Positions 1 to 10,011 of a stretch of 64,000 nt of DNA are shown here, piece by piece. Below the pieces are notes generated by a model, which saw only the letters and a list, made by a program, of their open reading frames with translations, did no database searches and was not told where the DNA came from. A program made the position numbers and the translations under genes. Location: the NCBI RefSeq assembly GCF_046250175.1, contig NZ_CP176468.1; one strand, written 5' to 3'. The DNA is from Psychromonas sp030397575 (GTDB taxonomy: Bacteria > Pseudomonadota > Gammaproteobacteria > Enterobacterales > Psychromonadaceae). Position 1 is the first letter of the stretch. Each line of letters begins with the position of its first letter.

Positions 1-1
1 A

Positions 2-166
2 AGCAATAGCATTCAACTGCCGTTAAGCATTAAACCAAGTGATATGTTCAGTAATGTTTTTTCACTATTAACCAGCCCTGAATTACCTTTACACTTTGAA
101 ATTACTTCTCCATTATTCACAAAGTCGTATGATCAAACGATTAATTTAACTTCATTTTTTAAATAA
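2..166 (+). CDS. 3' end of an unidentified gene (54 codons in window)
   Basis: This frame is open from the left edge to a TAA at 164-166 and is followed by a good terminator, so it is the C-terminal end of a gene starting outside the window. The 54 visible residues alternate hydrophobic and polar positions as in a beta-sandwich and faintly recall the end of LEA type 2 (water-stress) lipoprotein domains. That resemblance is weak and from memory. No catalytic motif is visible. Confidence 0.5.
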   Translation, partial: SNSIQLPLSIKPSDMFSNVFSLLTSPELPLHFEITSPLFTKSYDQTINLTSFFK

Positions 167-198
167 AAAATTAAAAAATAGGTAATAAACATAAAACT

Positions 199-236
199 AA
201 CCACGCTGCTTTATTGAAAGGAGCGTGGTTTTTATT
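199..236 (+). terminator. Rho-independent terminator
   Basis: Stem AACCACGCT (199-207) pairs with AGCGTGGTT (222-230) and is followed by a T-rich run. It ends the plus-strand gene at 2-166. It lies just past the stop of the minus-strand GGDEF/EAL gene and may also serve that gene. Confidence 0.8.
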
Positions 237-274
237 CTTATATAAGGTGTTTTCGAGCAACTGAATTTAAGAGA

Positions 275-2650
275 TCAGATTTGGTAATCTGTCTTTTCGA
301 AAGAAGGAGGATTAAGTAACCAAGGCGTTAACTCTGAAGCAGGTTTTGGCCTACTAATAAAATAACCTTGTACATAATTACAAGCATAATCAGATAACCA
401 AGATAAAGAATATTCGTCTTCTATCCCTTCCGCGACCACTTTTAAGCCCATGTTATGCGCTAAATCTATAGTAGATCGCACAATAATTTGATCATCAACA
501 TCTTTTTCAAGTCGTTGAATAAAGGATTTATCTATTTTAAGCTCATGTACAGGTAATTGTTTCAGCTGTGCTAGCGATGAATAACCAGTACCATAATCAT
601 CAATCGAGATTTTTAAACCATAGTCTTTGAATTTACTTAACAGTTGTATCGCTGCGGCCGTGTCCCCTACGACAGAACTTTCAGTCACTTCTAATGTAAC
701 TTGACTATGACTGATATTTTGCTCATGCATGGTATAACAAACAAAATCATAGAAATCAGGTTCTTTTAAGTTCTCAGCTGAAATATTAATAGCCATGTTG
801 ATCTCTAACCCTAGCTCATTCCACTTTTTGCATTGTATTAAAGCCGCAGTAAAAACCCACCGAGTTAGTGCTTCTATCTGACCAGTTTTTTCTGCAATGG
901 AGATGAAGTTATCTGGTGGGATCATTCCTAAGGTAGGATGCTTCCAACGTACTAAAGCTTCAACGTGTTTAACTTTCCTAGACGTCATACACAGTTTAGG
1001 TTGAAAATATAACTCAAATTGGTTCGCTGGAATAGCTTTCACTAAGTCATTGATTAAACTTAACCTTTCTACTGTATTTACATCTAATTCAGGCTGATAC
1101 ATTTGTACTAAGCTACCTGTGTTACGAGTGTGGTGTAAAGCAGTATCCGCCATTTGCACAAGTTTAGTAACATCAGTGGTATGTTCAGGGTATAAGGCGA
1201 TACCCATTCGTACTTGCAGCTGCAAACTAATACCTTGGAAACTAAATATCTCTTCTAGTTCTTTATTGACTTGAGCGCTTACCTCGCTGACTTCCATGGT
1301 ATCGACAATTAAAATGAATTCATCTGCCCCTAGGTGCACTAAAAACTGAACATGTTGCTGTTCTGAGATCTTTTGTAATCGACTCGCAAGTGCTTGAATA
1401 ACTAAATCCCCTACGTCATAACCTAATGTCGCATTCACATCTTTCAGCCGACTTAAATTCAAATGCAACATCATAAAGTGATCGTCTTTTAAACCGACTA
1501 AAAACTCATTAAGGCGATGCCTATTTGGTAAATCAGTGAGCAGATCATGGTTAGCTAAACGCGTTATTGCTTCTTCTCGTTGTAACAAAGCAACCTGCAT
1601 ATGATTGAATTCATTAGCTAACTGGCCTATTTCATTTTTTTCTTTAAAGGTAATATTTTGTTGAAAGTGTCCACTTGCAATGACCTTTGCATGCTTAACA
1701 AGCCGGTTGATTGGTCGACTTATTGAAGCAGCAATAAAATAGGCACTGGTTAAAGAAGCAATAAGCGTTAAGATAGCCAACATCAACAGTGGCCACCACT
1801 GCTCTTCAATCATAGAAATAATATTTTCTTTTAGGCTATACATGTAAACAACAAGTTCACGGTCTTCGAAACGTGTCAATACCGCTGAAGTCCCAATAAA
1901 ATCATCAGGTAGGCGTTGTTCATCAATTGCACTTGTCAAGTTTAGCTTTTTTTGTAGGCTAAAATTTTGGATATGTTGTTCAGAAGAAGCTGTTAAGAAT
2001 GATTGCTGGCCTTCTTTTAATACAAACTCGGTTTGTAAACCTGTGACGGACTTAAATTCATTAGCTAAGCGTTGGTTTATTTCAAAGCCAAATACAAGCC
2101 AGCCAATTTTTTTTCCTCTATAAACGACGGGGGAAATACTCGCTTGGTAATACAAACCATCAATAGCATAGATATGTGATGTTTGCGTCGATTCAAACCA
2201 GTTCGGATAACGAAATTGCTCGCCAACCTCTACCCCACGGTTAATCTTATTATAAAAATTACTATCTTCGATTGAGTTATCAATATTGCTAACTAACTCT
2301 CGTTGTAATTGCCCTGTAATTAAACCATCAGAAGTAATAGACATCGCTAAATCTGTATCAATCTCTTGTCTTTGATTATTTAAAGCAATTAATAAATGAT
2401 GGATACTTCCATCTACAAACACTTTTATAATATTATTTTCTTTTGCTGTGATAGCTGTAAATGCAGATAAATATTCAATACGGCGTTTAAATAATTCTGT
2501 AAAGATGGTTTTAGCGGAAGTGAGTCGACTATTTACTTCAGTTGCTTCTTGGCTTTTATTCGTGGTGTAAAGTGCATAAAAAGTAATCCCTTGTACTATC
2601 AGCAGTATCGAAACAAATAATAAAAATATTTTATATTTGAGGCTCTTCAT
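275..2650 (-). CDS. Membrane GGDEF/EAL protein (c-di-GMP turnover, likely phosphodiesterase)
   Basis: The 791-residue protein has an N-terminal membrane helix (about 7-27), a periplasmic sensor region of about 250 residues, a second helix (about 285-310), a HAMP linker, a GGDEF domain (about 365-525) and an EAL domain (about 535-785). The GGDEF signature reads GADEF, with the second Gly replaced by Ala, so cyclase activity may be reduced or lost. The EAL domain keeps EALVRW, the NIS motif, DDYGTGYSS and AEGIE, the residues expected of an active c-di-GMP phosphodiesterase. It appears to be monocistronic. The ligand of the sensor domain cannot be told from sequence. Confidence 0.9.
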   Translation of the reverse strand: MKSLKYKIFLLFVSILLIVQGITFYALYTTNKSQEATEVNSRLTSAKTIFTELFKRRIEYLSAFTAITAKENNIIKVFVDGSIHHLLIALNNQRQEIDTDLAMSITSDGLITGQLQRELVSNIDNSIEDSNFYNKINRGVEVGEQFRYPNWFESTQTSHIYAIDGLYYQASISPVVYRGKKIGWLVFGFEINQRLANEFKSVTGLQTEFVLKEGQQSFLTASSEQHIQNFSLQKKLNLTSAIDEQRLPDDFIGTSAVLTRFEDRELVVYMYSLKENIISMIEEQWWPLLMLAILTLIASLTSAYFIAASISRPINRLVKHAKVIASGHFQQNITFKEKNEIGQLANEFNHMQVALLQREEAITRLANHDLLTDLPNRHRLNEFLVGLKDDHFMMLHLNLSRLKDVNATLGYDVGDLVIQALASRLQKISEQQHVQFLVHLGADEFILIVDTMEVSEVSAQVNKELEEIFSFQGISLQLQVRMGIALYPEHTTDVTKLVQMADTALHHTRNTGSLVQMYQPELDVNTVERLSLINDLVKAIPANQFELYFQPKLCMTSRKVKHVEALVRWKHPTLGMIPPDNFISIAEKTGQIEALTRWVFTAALIQCKKWNELGLEINMAINISAENLKEPDFYDFVCYTMHEQNISHSQVTLEVTESSVVGDTAAAIQLLSKFKDYGLKISIDDYGTGYSSLAQLKQLPVHELKIDKSFIQRLEKDVDDQIIVRSTIDLAHNMGLKVVAEGIEDEYSLSWLSDYACNYVQGYFISRPKPASELTPWLLNPPSFEKTDYQI

Positions 2651-3185
2651 TTCATAATTTCCATTTTTTAGAGCATTTCTTTATGGTTAAGTCATCTTTG
2701 TGACTTTTAATCCATGTTCTTCATGGCTTAGCGCTAACTTAGCGTTATGCATATGCATGATTAATTGGATTGTTTGTATTGTTAAATAACTAAATAACAT
2801 CAATGTTTGTTCGCTTATCTAACATGCAAAAAGTAATAAATATGCAAAAAAGCTTACTCAATAATTTTCAGCGAATAAATACCAATTAATATAAGATAGT
2901 AATACGAATTAGTTATTAAATTCAGTCTATACTAAATGAATAACAATCAATAGAGGCCAAAAGTCAAATTTAGCTATGCCAAATAAACTAATTAACTAAA
3001 CATTATAAAGTACTGATATTAATTATTTTTTAGTCTTTTTTTTAAGCATATAGGTTGATTAATTTAGAAAAATTGAGAATAAAATATCAATTGGTGGCTG
3101 CTCCCGATTAATATCGAAATAATAATCGTTATAAACAATCACCAATAATGAGGTTTAATATGAATTGAATAGAAATTAATTTAGT
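2651..3185. other. Intergenic, AT-rich, no gene seen
   Basis: This 535-bp gap lies between the start of the GGDEF/EAL gene and the stop of the MATE gene, both on the minus strand. It presumably carries the GGDEF/EAL promoter. I see no convincing ORF, RNA gene or strong hairpin. Confidence 0.6.
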
Positions 3186-4673
3186 TCATTTACTTTTAAG
3201 CTGACTGTTATCAAGGCTATTAGCCGATTCATTATCAACATCATCCTGTTCGGAGTATATATAACCTCGATTAGAACTAAATGGAGGTAAAGGTAAACTT
3301 GGCGTTAAATTGACCTCACCTTGATCTTGGTGCATTAATTCTACAGCGTCATGTTTACCGAGGCGATTGAGAATATATTGTGACCAATACCAAGCAATAA
3401 TACCAAACAAAATAGCGCCTACAGCTTGCCCAGCAACAACCCCAAATGCACCAAACCACATACCGCCAAAATACACAAATGGTATGGTTCCGATCGTAGC
3501 TTTACCTATATTCATAATGGTAGAGGTACTTGGATACCCTAAGTTATTAAAAGTACCATTTGCTATAAAAATAACACCATTAAAAATAAAAGTGACAGAT
3601 AGCCAAGTACAATAGAATGCAACCATGTCAGCAGCTTCACTATGCGCACTAAACAATAAAATAACTTGATTTTGCAAACAGTAAATAATTAACGATACAA
3701 CAAGTACATAACCCACAGTAAATTGTAAGGCTCTTTTACTGGTTAAGCGAACTCTATCATACAATAAAGCACCGAAGTTTTGGCCAATGATAGGCCCTAC
3801 AGCTCCAGACATAGCAAAGATCATACTGAAAGAAACAGGCATTAATCGAGCAACAATAGCCCAACCAGCAACATAAGCATCGCCAAAAGAAGCAATCATT
3901 AAAGTGACATAAGCATTACCTAATGGGGTTGCAATATTAGTACTAATAGCAGGTATCGCAACCTTAAGGATATCTCGTTGATCCGCCAACCATGACTTGT
4001 AATCAAAACGTCCCATTAATTGATGGATGCGAGTCACTCCATATAAAGCCAACCAGGCTACTGCAAAGCGAGAAATAACTGATGCCAATGCTGCACCGTG
4101 TAATCCCATATCAAAAACAAAGATAAAAATAGGATCTAAAATGGCATTAACTGCCCCACCAGCTAATGTAGAGTACATCGCTAATTTCGCATCACCAACA
4201 GAGCGTAATGAAGCACCTGCACTCATCGCTATACACAAGATAGGTAACGAAGGTAACAGAATTCTTAGATATTCCACTGCAAGATCGTGTGTTTCATCGC
4301 GCGCACCAATGAGTGTCACTAATTCGGGCGTAAAATACCAAATAATGGCGGCGATAATAGAACTGATAATGAAGCCTGACACCAGTATATTAATGACATA
4401 TTGACGAGCTTTATCTCGATCCTGTTGACCAATAGACCTTGACACCAACGCCGTCATTGCTATTGATAAACCAATGCTGATGGAGGTAGTAAAAAATGCG
4501 ATAGTCCCGGCATAACCAACCGCTGCAGCGAGCTCAGTTTGTCCTAATAAACTAATAAAAAATAAATCTGCTAAGTCAACTAAAAACAATGCAGTTAAAC
4601 CAATAGCATTGGTGGAAGACATTACAATAATATGGTTAAAAATATTACCGCTAACAAACTTTCCTTTGCTCAT
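3186..4673 (-). CDS. MATE family efflux transporter
   Basis: The 495-residue protein has about 12 hydrophobic segments in the two-fold arrangement of MATE (MatE) exporters, which expel cationic drugs or metabolites using Na+ or H+ gradients across the inner membrane. The first helix region carries GLTALFLVDLADLFFIS, and later segments match the repeated MatE half (for example GAVGPIIGQNFGA in the second half). After the last helix, about 60 hydrophilic, Pro/Ser/Asn/Asp-rich residues form a cytoplasmic tail longer than usual. The gene stands alone. The substrate is unknown. Confidence 0.9.
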   Translation of the reverse strand: MSKGKFVSGNIFNHIIVMSSTNAIGLTALFLVDLADLFFISLLGQTELAAAVGYAGTIAFFTTSISIGLSIAMTALVSRSIGQQDRDKARQYVINILVSGFIISSIIAAIIWYFTPELVTLIGARDETHDLAVEYLRILLPSLPILCIAMSAGASLRSVGDAKLAMYSTLAGGAVNAILDPIFIFVFDMGLHGAALASVISRFAVAWLALYGVTRIHQLMGRFDYKSWLADQRDILKVAIPAISTNIATPLGNAYVTLMIASFGDAYVAGWAIVARLMPVSFSMIFAMSGAVGPIIGQNFGALLYDRVRLTSKRALQFTVGYVLVVSLIIYCLQNQVILLFSAHSEAADMVAFYCTWLSVTFIFNGVIFIANGTFNNLGYPSTSTIMNIGKATIGTIPFVYFGGMWFGAFGVVAGQAVGAILFGIIAWYWSQYILNRLGKHDAVELMHQDQGEVNLTPSLPLPPFSSNRGYIYSEQDDVDNESANSLDNSQLKSK

Positions 4674-4863
4674 AAATTGATTCCATCGTTAATTTGTACT
4701 GAGGCTAAAAAGCATGCTGCTTTGATAAAGACATAGGAACTATATGACAAAAAGTCTAATCTAATATTACAAAACAGAATAAAACCGAAGATAAACAAAT
4801 AGATTTGTTTATTAATCATTTCATTATAGATGAGTTGAAAACAACTAACGAGTGGCAGAAACT

Positions 4864-4887
4864 AAAAAGCCAGCAAAAGCTGGCTTT
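4864..4887 (-). terminator. Rho-independent terminator of the alginate lyase gene
   Basis: A perfect 9-bp stem AAAGCCAGC/GCTGGCTTT has a 4-base loop and, on the minus strand, runs into five T residues. It starts 25 bp past the stop codon of the lyase gene. Confidence 0.9.
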
Positions 4888-4911
4888 AATGACGTTTAAA
4901 TAATGTTTATA

Positions 4912-6483
4912 TTATTTATGGTATTGATCGTGTGATGTTTTGATTTTGTAGAAAGTTGCTTGTACATAATCCTCGGCATCACCAGTGTTATTTTGGTTAT
5001 ACGCACCCACTTTAAAGTACATGTAACGACCGCCTTGGTCATAACCACTCTTACTCATATCAACCACTTGCACAGCATCATCTTTACCGTCACGTTTTAA
5101 TGTAACCGTCATTGTGTTCCCTTCAACTTTGATTTGGTATGAGAATACTTCACCAAGTGCAATACCATCTTCAACTTCACCACTTAAATCACCTACTAAA
5201 CTAAAGTAGTTGTCTGAACCTTCCAGTGTGTTTTCATGTGCAAAGTAAACTGAACCTGTGTCTCTGTTTGGTAATTTACGGTAGTAAAGACGAATCGGCT
5301 CATCATCTTGATCATGAATTTGACCAATAATGAAACGACCTACTTGGCCTAATTCACCCGTTGTTGTAGTGTGGTCAACTTTCATTGTTACATCCATTAC
5401 ACCATCTACACCACCAGCAGCTTTCAAATCAGCTTCAGGAGCACTACCGAATACCCAGTTATTTTTGTTAACGCCTTTCGTTGGAATTGATTTATCACCA
5501 CGACGTAACATTTCACGCATTTCTGTACGTGTATATTTAGTATTTTTAGAAGTACGTGTACCTTTGATGAAGGTTTTAATAACTAGACCACCGTCGTCAC
5601 CAGTATAGAAAAGCTCTGGTTGCTCATAGCCTTGATTTAAATACCATTCGTTAACATCATCAGGCTTACCATTTTTATCATGGTCAAAAGGTTGTGATAG
5701 GTACCAAGTTGTTAAGTCAAAGTTTTCACCTGGCTTATTACCTGCTTTTGGTACTGCAGGAATTACTGGCGATTTAAGTGGCACATCCCACCATGTTTTC
5801 TTAGTACAATCAGAGACTGCTGAATCACATTTCAATGGAACGTAAGTACCGAAGTCACCTTTACGTAATGCAGCCATTCTTGCTTTTTCTTCAGCTTGTT
5901 TAGCTTTAGCAGCTTTGTTAGCTGCTTCATTAGCGGCAATAACATCACTAGTTACAAACTCATTAGCAAGACAAGTATTAATAGCACAATTCACTGCGTA
6001 AAATTCAGTTAAACTGTTCCACATATTTTTAGTGTTACCATGTCCAACATATTTAATATAACGCGCTTTTACCGCAGTAAATGGAAAGCGTTCTATCGAC
6101 GTGATCTTGCCAGATGACTTTTCACCTTCAAGTACAGTTGTCCAAGTATTTCCGTCTTCACTCACTAAGATATCAAATGTACTAGCGCGCTCATTGCCTT
6201 TAGAAAAAGCGATACGTACTGCATCAAATTCAGCAACTTGACCATAATCTAACACTGCATAAGAGTTATCACCACTTGCAGACCAACGCGTTGACGTATC
6301 ACCATCAATTAGACGATCAGGGCCATTACCATCATGCGTACTTGATGTTGCTTCAACCACTACTAGCGGTGCTGAAGTACCTGCTAAGTTAATTGGACCA
6401 ACAGGCTCATCTGTTGTTGCACAACCAGATAAAGCGATAGCAACTGAAGTGCTTAGTAATAAATTTAATTTTCCGTGTTTCAT
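4912..6483 (-). CDS. Lipoprotein alginate lyase: F5/8 type C (CBM32-like) + PL7
   Basis: The 523-residue protein begins with a lipoprotein signal whose lipobox LSGC puts the acylated Cys at position 21, so it is probably anchored in the outer membrane. Residues about 40-165 form an F5/8 type C (CBM32-like) sugar-binding domain with the typical STRWSASG region. An Ala/Lys-rich helical linker follows at about 182-210. The C-terminal half is a polysaccharide lyase family 7 domain with its three signature strands: RTEMR (about 321), QIH (about 387) and YFKVGAYNQ (about 493). These hold the catalytic Arg, Gln, His and Tyr. PL7 enzymes cleave alginate by beta-elimination, and QIH-type members tend to prefer guluronate-containing sites. 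No other alginate gene is adjacent. Confidence 0.92.
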   Translation of the reverse strand: MKHGKLNLLLSTSVAIALSGCATTDEPVGPINLAGTSAPLVVVEATSSTHDGNGPDRLIDGDTSTRWSASGDNSYAVLDYGQVAEFDAVRIAFSKGNERASTFDILVSEDGNTWTTVLEGEKSSGKITSIERFPFTAVKARYIKYVGHGNTKNMWNSLTEFYAVNCAINTCLANEFVTSDVIAANEAANKAAKAKQAEEKARMAALRKGDFGTYVPLKCDSAVSDCTKKTWWDVPLKSPVIPAVPKAGNKPGENFDLTTWYLSQPFDHDKNGKPDDVNEWYLNQGYEQPELFYTGDDGGLVIKTFIKGTRTSKNTKYTRTEMREMLRRGDKSIPTKGVNKNNWVFGSAPEADLKAAGGVDGVMDVTMKVDHTTTTGELGQVGRFIIGQIHDQDDEPIRLYYRKLPNRDTGSVYFAHENTLEGSDNYFSLVGDLSGEVEDGIALGEVFSYQIKVEGNTMTVTLKRDGKDDAVQVVDMSKSGYDQGGRYMYFKVGAYNQNNTGDAEDYVQATFYKIKTSHDQYHK

Positions 6484-7175
6484 TGGAACCCTTATTTATA
6501 ATATTTAATAATATGACAAATGCAAAATAGTCTGCGTGTAAAAAGTAACTATTTATTCACGCTTACCCTGTGCATACAGTTCTTTTTTTGTTGCTAATAA
6601 GCCTACCTCAAGTTTTAAATAGACGTATTCAAGATTGTTAGAAAGTCTTAACTAGATCTCAGTTTCAGCATAAAATCGCTAAGAAGTTAGATCTGTAAAC
6701 AGATTAATAAAAAAAACATAAGCCCTATATACACTGGCACAAACGTCTTAATTTTCTTTTATTAACTTAAGATAGGAAAATTTGGTGAGTTTTAAACAGG
6801 TAGAAAGAAGTACATGAAATGGTTATTTTCACTAAAATAATAAAAGAAATTATACTCGAATATTTTAAAAAAACGATGCTATAAAATTTTATTTCAAAAG
6901 CTATTTAAAACTAAATATACAGAGCACTAAAGACTAACTTTTTTAAATAAACCTCGACATATTGTATTATTAAATTGCAAAGGTTATACAATTGTAGCGT
7001 CAATTAATTGATCTGTTTTACTAACAGATCAATTAATTTAGATTATTTAGACCAGAGAAGGCCAACTTCCTTATTCAGGAATTTAAGTAGTTAGTTATGG
7101 AGAGCCACTACTCTTCTCTAGTCGCAGTATAATTATTGTCATCAACGATATAATTAAAGTCCAAAATTAAACAAT
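6484..7175. other. Intergenic region upstream of the lyase gene
   Basis: About 690 bp of AT-rich DNA without a supported gene. It should carry the lyase promoter. It holds a small palindrome ATCTGT-AA-ACAGAT (6691-6704) about 210 bp upstream of the lyase start and a long perfect hairpin listed separately. Confidence 0.6.
7002..7038. repeat. Perfect 16-bp inverted repeat with 5-nt loop
   Basis: AATTAATTGATCTGTT (7002-7017) is exactly repeated as its complement at 7023-7038 around a 5-base loop. It contains GATCTGTT/AACAGATC, related to the smaller ATCTGT/ACAGAT palindrome at 6691-6704. It could be an operator or an RNA hairpin. There is no T-run for a normal terminator. Confidence 0.7.
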
Positions 7176-7211
7176 AAAAAAGGCTACGACAAATTCTTTG
7201 TACGTAGCCTT
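7176..7211 (-). terminator. Rho-independent terminator of the chemoreceptor gene
   Basis: The stem AAGGCTACG...CGTAGCCTT extends inward through ACAAA/TTTGT with one bulge. On the minus strand it is followed by a run of T. It lies about 65 bp past the stop of the chemoreceptor gene. Confidence 0.85.
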
Positions 7212-7275
7212 AATGTCTTTAAATAACCATTGATATAAACAATCGGCATATTGCTTATATCGTTTTTATTATCTG

Positions 7276-8946
7276 CTAAACAGTAAACTTATTAGTCATC
7301 TCAGCGATTAATTTAGATTGTAGTTCTAAACTTGCAAACTGTGACCTTGCTTCTGTCGAGCTATTACCAATATCTTCAGCCAATGAAGCAATGCCGTTAA
7401 TTCGTTCCGCTATCTCAGAGGACACTGTTGATTGTTCACTAGCTGCTGTTGCTACTTGTACATTCATCTCTGATAATTGTTGAATACCTTGATTACTGCT
7501 GTGAATAAACTCTCTTATTTTTGCCATGGCATCGGTCACAACTTGTCTTTGTTCATCTGAACGCGCCATATCTTGTACTGTTTTCTCTGCACTATCTTGT
7601 AACTTATCTAGAATCCCTTTGATTTCAACTGTACTATCCTGGCTTCGTTTAGCAAGATTCCTCACTTCATCAGCAACTACCGCAAACCCTCTCCCCTGTT
7701 CACCTGCTCGTGCAGCTTCAATAGCTGCATTTAATGCTAACAAGTTAGTTTGTTCTGAAATACCTTGAATAACGCTTAATACAGAATGGATCAATGTCAC
7801 GTTATCACCCAACTCGTTGATTGAACCTTCTACTCCTTTCATTAAACTATTTAAATCTTCAAGCTGCTCATTGGACACTTCTACTTGTTGTAGTACACCT
7901 CTTATTTCTGTTTCCACAGCAGTAGCTGAAGCACGTGTTTGTTCTGCTGTATTTGCTATTTCATTTGATGTTGAAGACATTTGGTCAATAGCTGCAGCCA
8001 CTTGTACCGTTTCTTCTTTCTGTTGATTTGATAATGCCTCTAAACGAGCTTGCTGCTGACTTGACTGACTAGCAATATTGTTAAGCTCTTCACTGGTGCC
8101 TTTTAAATTCTTAATATCTAATCCCATCGCAGCCAAAAATTTATTGAAATCTGCTGCTATTTTATCGAGTAGAGATATATAACTAGCTGGTAAGGTAGCC
8201 GTTAAGTCTCCTTCTCCTGCGGCTAATCCATTCACTGATACACTTAAGTTATTAAGTGGCAAGTATAATTTATTAATAGCAATAAAGACGGCAACAGCCA
8301 CTATTATAAAAGCGATCAAGAACAGAAAAATTGCATCATTGATTGCCTCTGTAGCAACTTCAACAATCGCTGCATCGACTTCTTTTTGTGCTTTCTCTAC
8401 ATCGTCGATGTAAAAGCCCGTTGAAATGACTATGTTCCATTTTGGTACTAATAAAGAGTATGAATATTTTGGAGAAGGTTCCGTTGCACCAGGCTTAACA
8501 AAGTAATAAGTGCTATAACCCGTTCCATCTTTTGCAGCGCTAATAACATTCTGAGTAATATAATTACCTTTTTTATCTTGGTTATTATAAAAGTTTTTAC
8601 CAATACCCTTACCAGAACCACTTTGTAAACGAACACCTTTTAAGTCATAAGTAAAAATATATCCCGTACCATTGTCATAACGTAGCTTATCGATAACAGA
8701 TAACGCTTCTTTTAAACCGCTATCACCGGGTAATTGAATGTAATCCTGTATCATAGAATAAGCTGAGTCCACGACAGTTTTTAAACGTTTTTTCTCTATT
8801 GCTAAAGTGTTGTTTAAGGTCATCTCTGACACTTTATCTTCAATGACAGTCGTACTACGAATTTCACTGTACAAACCAAGACCGGCCATTATCACAAAGG
8901 GAATAAAGACCAGTAGGTATATTTGCACTTTAAGCGAACGTAACAT
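7276..8946 (-). CDS. Methyl-accepting chemotaxis protein with Cache sensor
   Basis: The 556-residue inner-membrane chemoreceptor has helices at about 7-27 and 205-225 bracketing a periplasmic single-Cache (sCache_2-like) domain with the motif TGYIFTYDLKG, which binds small ligands such as organic acids in relatives. A HAMP region and a long cytoplasmic signalling coiled coil follow. The conserved CheA/CheW-binding tip appears at about 395-425 (NLLALNAAIEAARAGEQGRG, then FAVVADEVRNLA). No CheR-tethering pentapeptide is present at the C-terminus. The ATG is the first codon before the membrane helix. The ligand is unknown. Its position next to an alginate lyase suggests, but does not show, a link to polysaccharide breakdown products. 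Confidence 0.93.
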   Translation of the reverse strand: MLRSLKVQIYLLVFIPFVIMAGLGLYSEIRSTTVIEDKVSEMTLNNTLAIEKKRLKTVVDSAYSMIQDYIQLPGDSGLKEALSVIDKLRYDNGTGYIFTYDLKGVRLQSGSGKGIGKNFYNNQDKKGNYITQNVISAAKDGTGYSTYYFVKPGATEPSPKYSYSLLVPKWNIVISTGFYIDDVEKAQKEVDAAIVEVATEAINDAIFLFLIAFIIVAVAVFIAINKLYLPLNNLSVSVNGLAAGEGDLTATLPASYISLLDKIAADFNKFLAAMGLDIKNLKGTSEELNNIASQSSQQQARLEALSNQQKEETVQVAAAIDQMSSTSNEIANTAEQTRASATAVETEIRGVLQQVEVSNEQLEDLNSLMKGVEGSINELGDNVTLIHSVLSVIQGISEQTNLLALNAAIEAARAGEQGRGFAVVADEVRNLAKRSQDSTVEIKGILDKLQDSAEKTVQDMARSDEQRQVVTDAMAKIREFIHSSNQGIQQLSEMNVQVATAASEQSTVSSEIAERINGIASLAEDIGNSSTEARSQFASLELQSKLIAEMTNKFTV

Positions 8947-9516
8947 ATTTTAAACTCCATCTTATTTTATAAAATTAAATTATTGGTTATCCGTACCCAT
9001 TTTCTGGTAATCATCGATCTGGATTATTAGTTGCTTAGTACATCCTTCATTCCATTTGAATTGCTTATGCACTCAATAAATATATTACTAAAGTAATACA
9101 AAAGATACTTAATAGGACAGTTTGTGACTATTGTGTGGGCTAGATTGCACCGATTAAATAGAGAGCAATTGAACATTTCTATACGTCTTCTATTTAATTC
9201 CAAAGATTGATCTAAAGACTATATCGACCAAATTACGATTTACCTGAATAATAATTAAATATTTTTTCATGCCCCCTTGTGGTTCATATAAATAGAAGCT
9301 AACCACTAATATTTAGTTAGTTATAAGCATTATCAATACATTTAACCTCGCACCAAAATGTACCTATCACCTCTTTTTTGCACCTTTATTGTGAAGCTAA
9401 ATAAACGCACTCTTTTAGCAAAAAAACACTATTGAACGATCGTATATTTAAGGGTAATCTAAAAATGCTAAATGAATAAAAACGATAAAAAAGAGTGCAT
9501 TTATAAGGAGAAGGAT
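8947..9516. other. Intergenic region between divergent genes
   Basis: About 570 bp of AT-rich DNA between the chemoreceptor start (minus) and the broken aminotransferase start (plus). It should hold promoters for both. I see no further gene. A reading frame on the minus strand at 9386-9619 overlaps the aminotransferase coding sequence and shows no family features. Confidence 0.55.
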
Positions 9517-10011
9517 TTGAATTATTCACCGTTTGTAGACCGTATAAAAAGCCAAGGTGGCGATGTTTGGAATATCCATTTTGAAGCCTTAAATGCGCAA
9601 CGAAAAGGTGAAGATACAATCATATTGAGTGTCGGTGATCCTGATTTTAATACACCAGATGTTATTTGTGATAGTGCAATTAGAGCGATCAAAGAAGGCG
9701 ATACTCATTATACCGATACCTGCGGTCATATGGCTTTACGTGAGAAAATAGCAGAGGTACATAATCAAACAGCTAAACATGCTGTTGGTGTAGAAAATGT
9801 GGTTGTACTGCCGGGCACACAAAATGGCTTGTACTGTGCTGCAACTTGTTTATTAACCGCGGGTGATGAAGTACTCGTTATCGACCCTTCTTATGTCACC
9901 TATGAGGCAACACTCAAATCAACTGGTGCAACCATAGTGCCAGTACCCACATCAACAGAAGCCGCTACATCCAGTCCTGTTAATAAAGCGAATTCTTGTA
10001 CAAATTCTTGA
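9517..10011 (+). pseudogene. 5' fragment of an AruH-like PLP-dependent aminotransferase
   Basis: The N-terminal part of a fold-type I aminotransferase is recognisable (LSVGDPDFNTPD, THYTDTCGHMALR, GDEVLVIDPSYVTYEA). It resembles arginine:pyruvate transaminase AruH from memory, a family of about 390 residues. Similarity stops near 9950, after about 145 codons. The last 15-20 codons are antisense to the DUF4347 gene fragment. The large domain with the PLP-binding Lys is missing, so no enzyme can be made. The likely start is TTG at 9517, preceded by a perfect AAGGAG six bases upstream. An in-frame ATG at 9472 has no ribosome-binding site. Confidence 0.85.

Noticed and set aside
9386..9619. 77-codon frame on the minus strand across the aminotransferase start
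   Set aside because: It is antisense to conserved aminotransferase coding sequence and has no supporting features.
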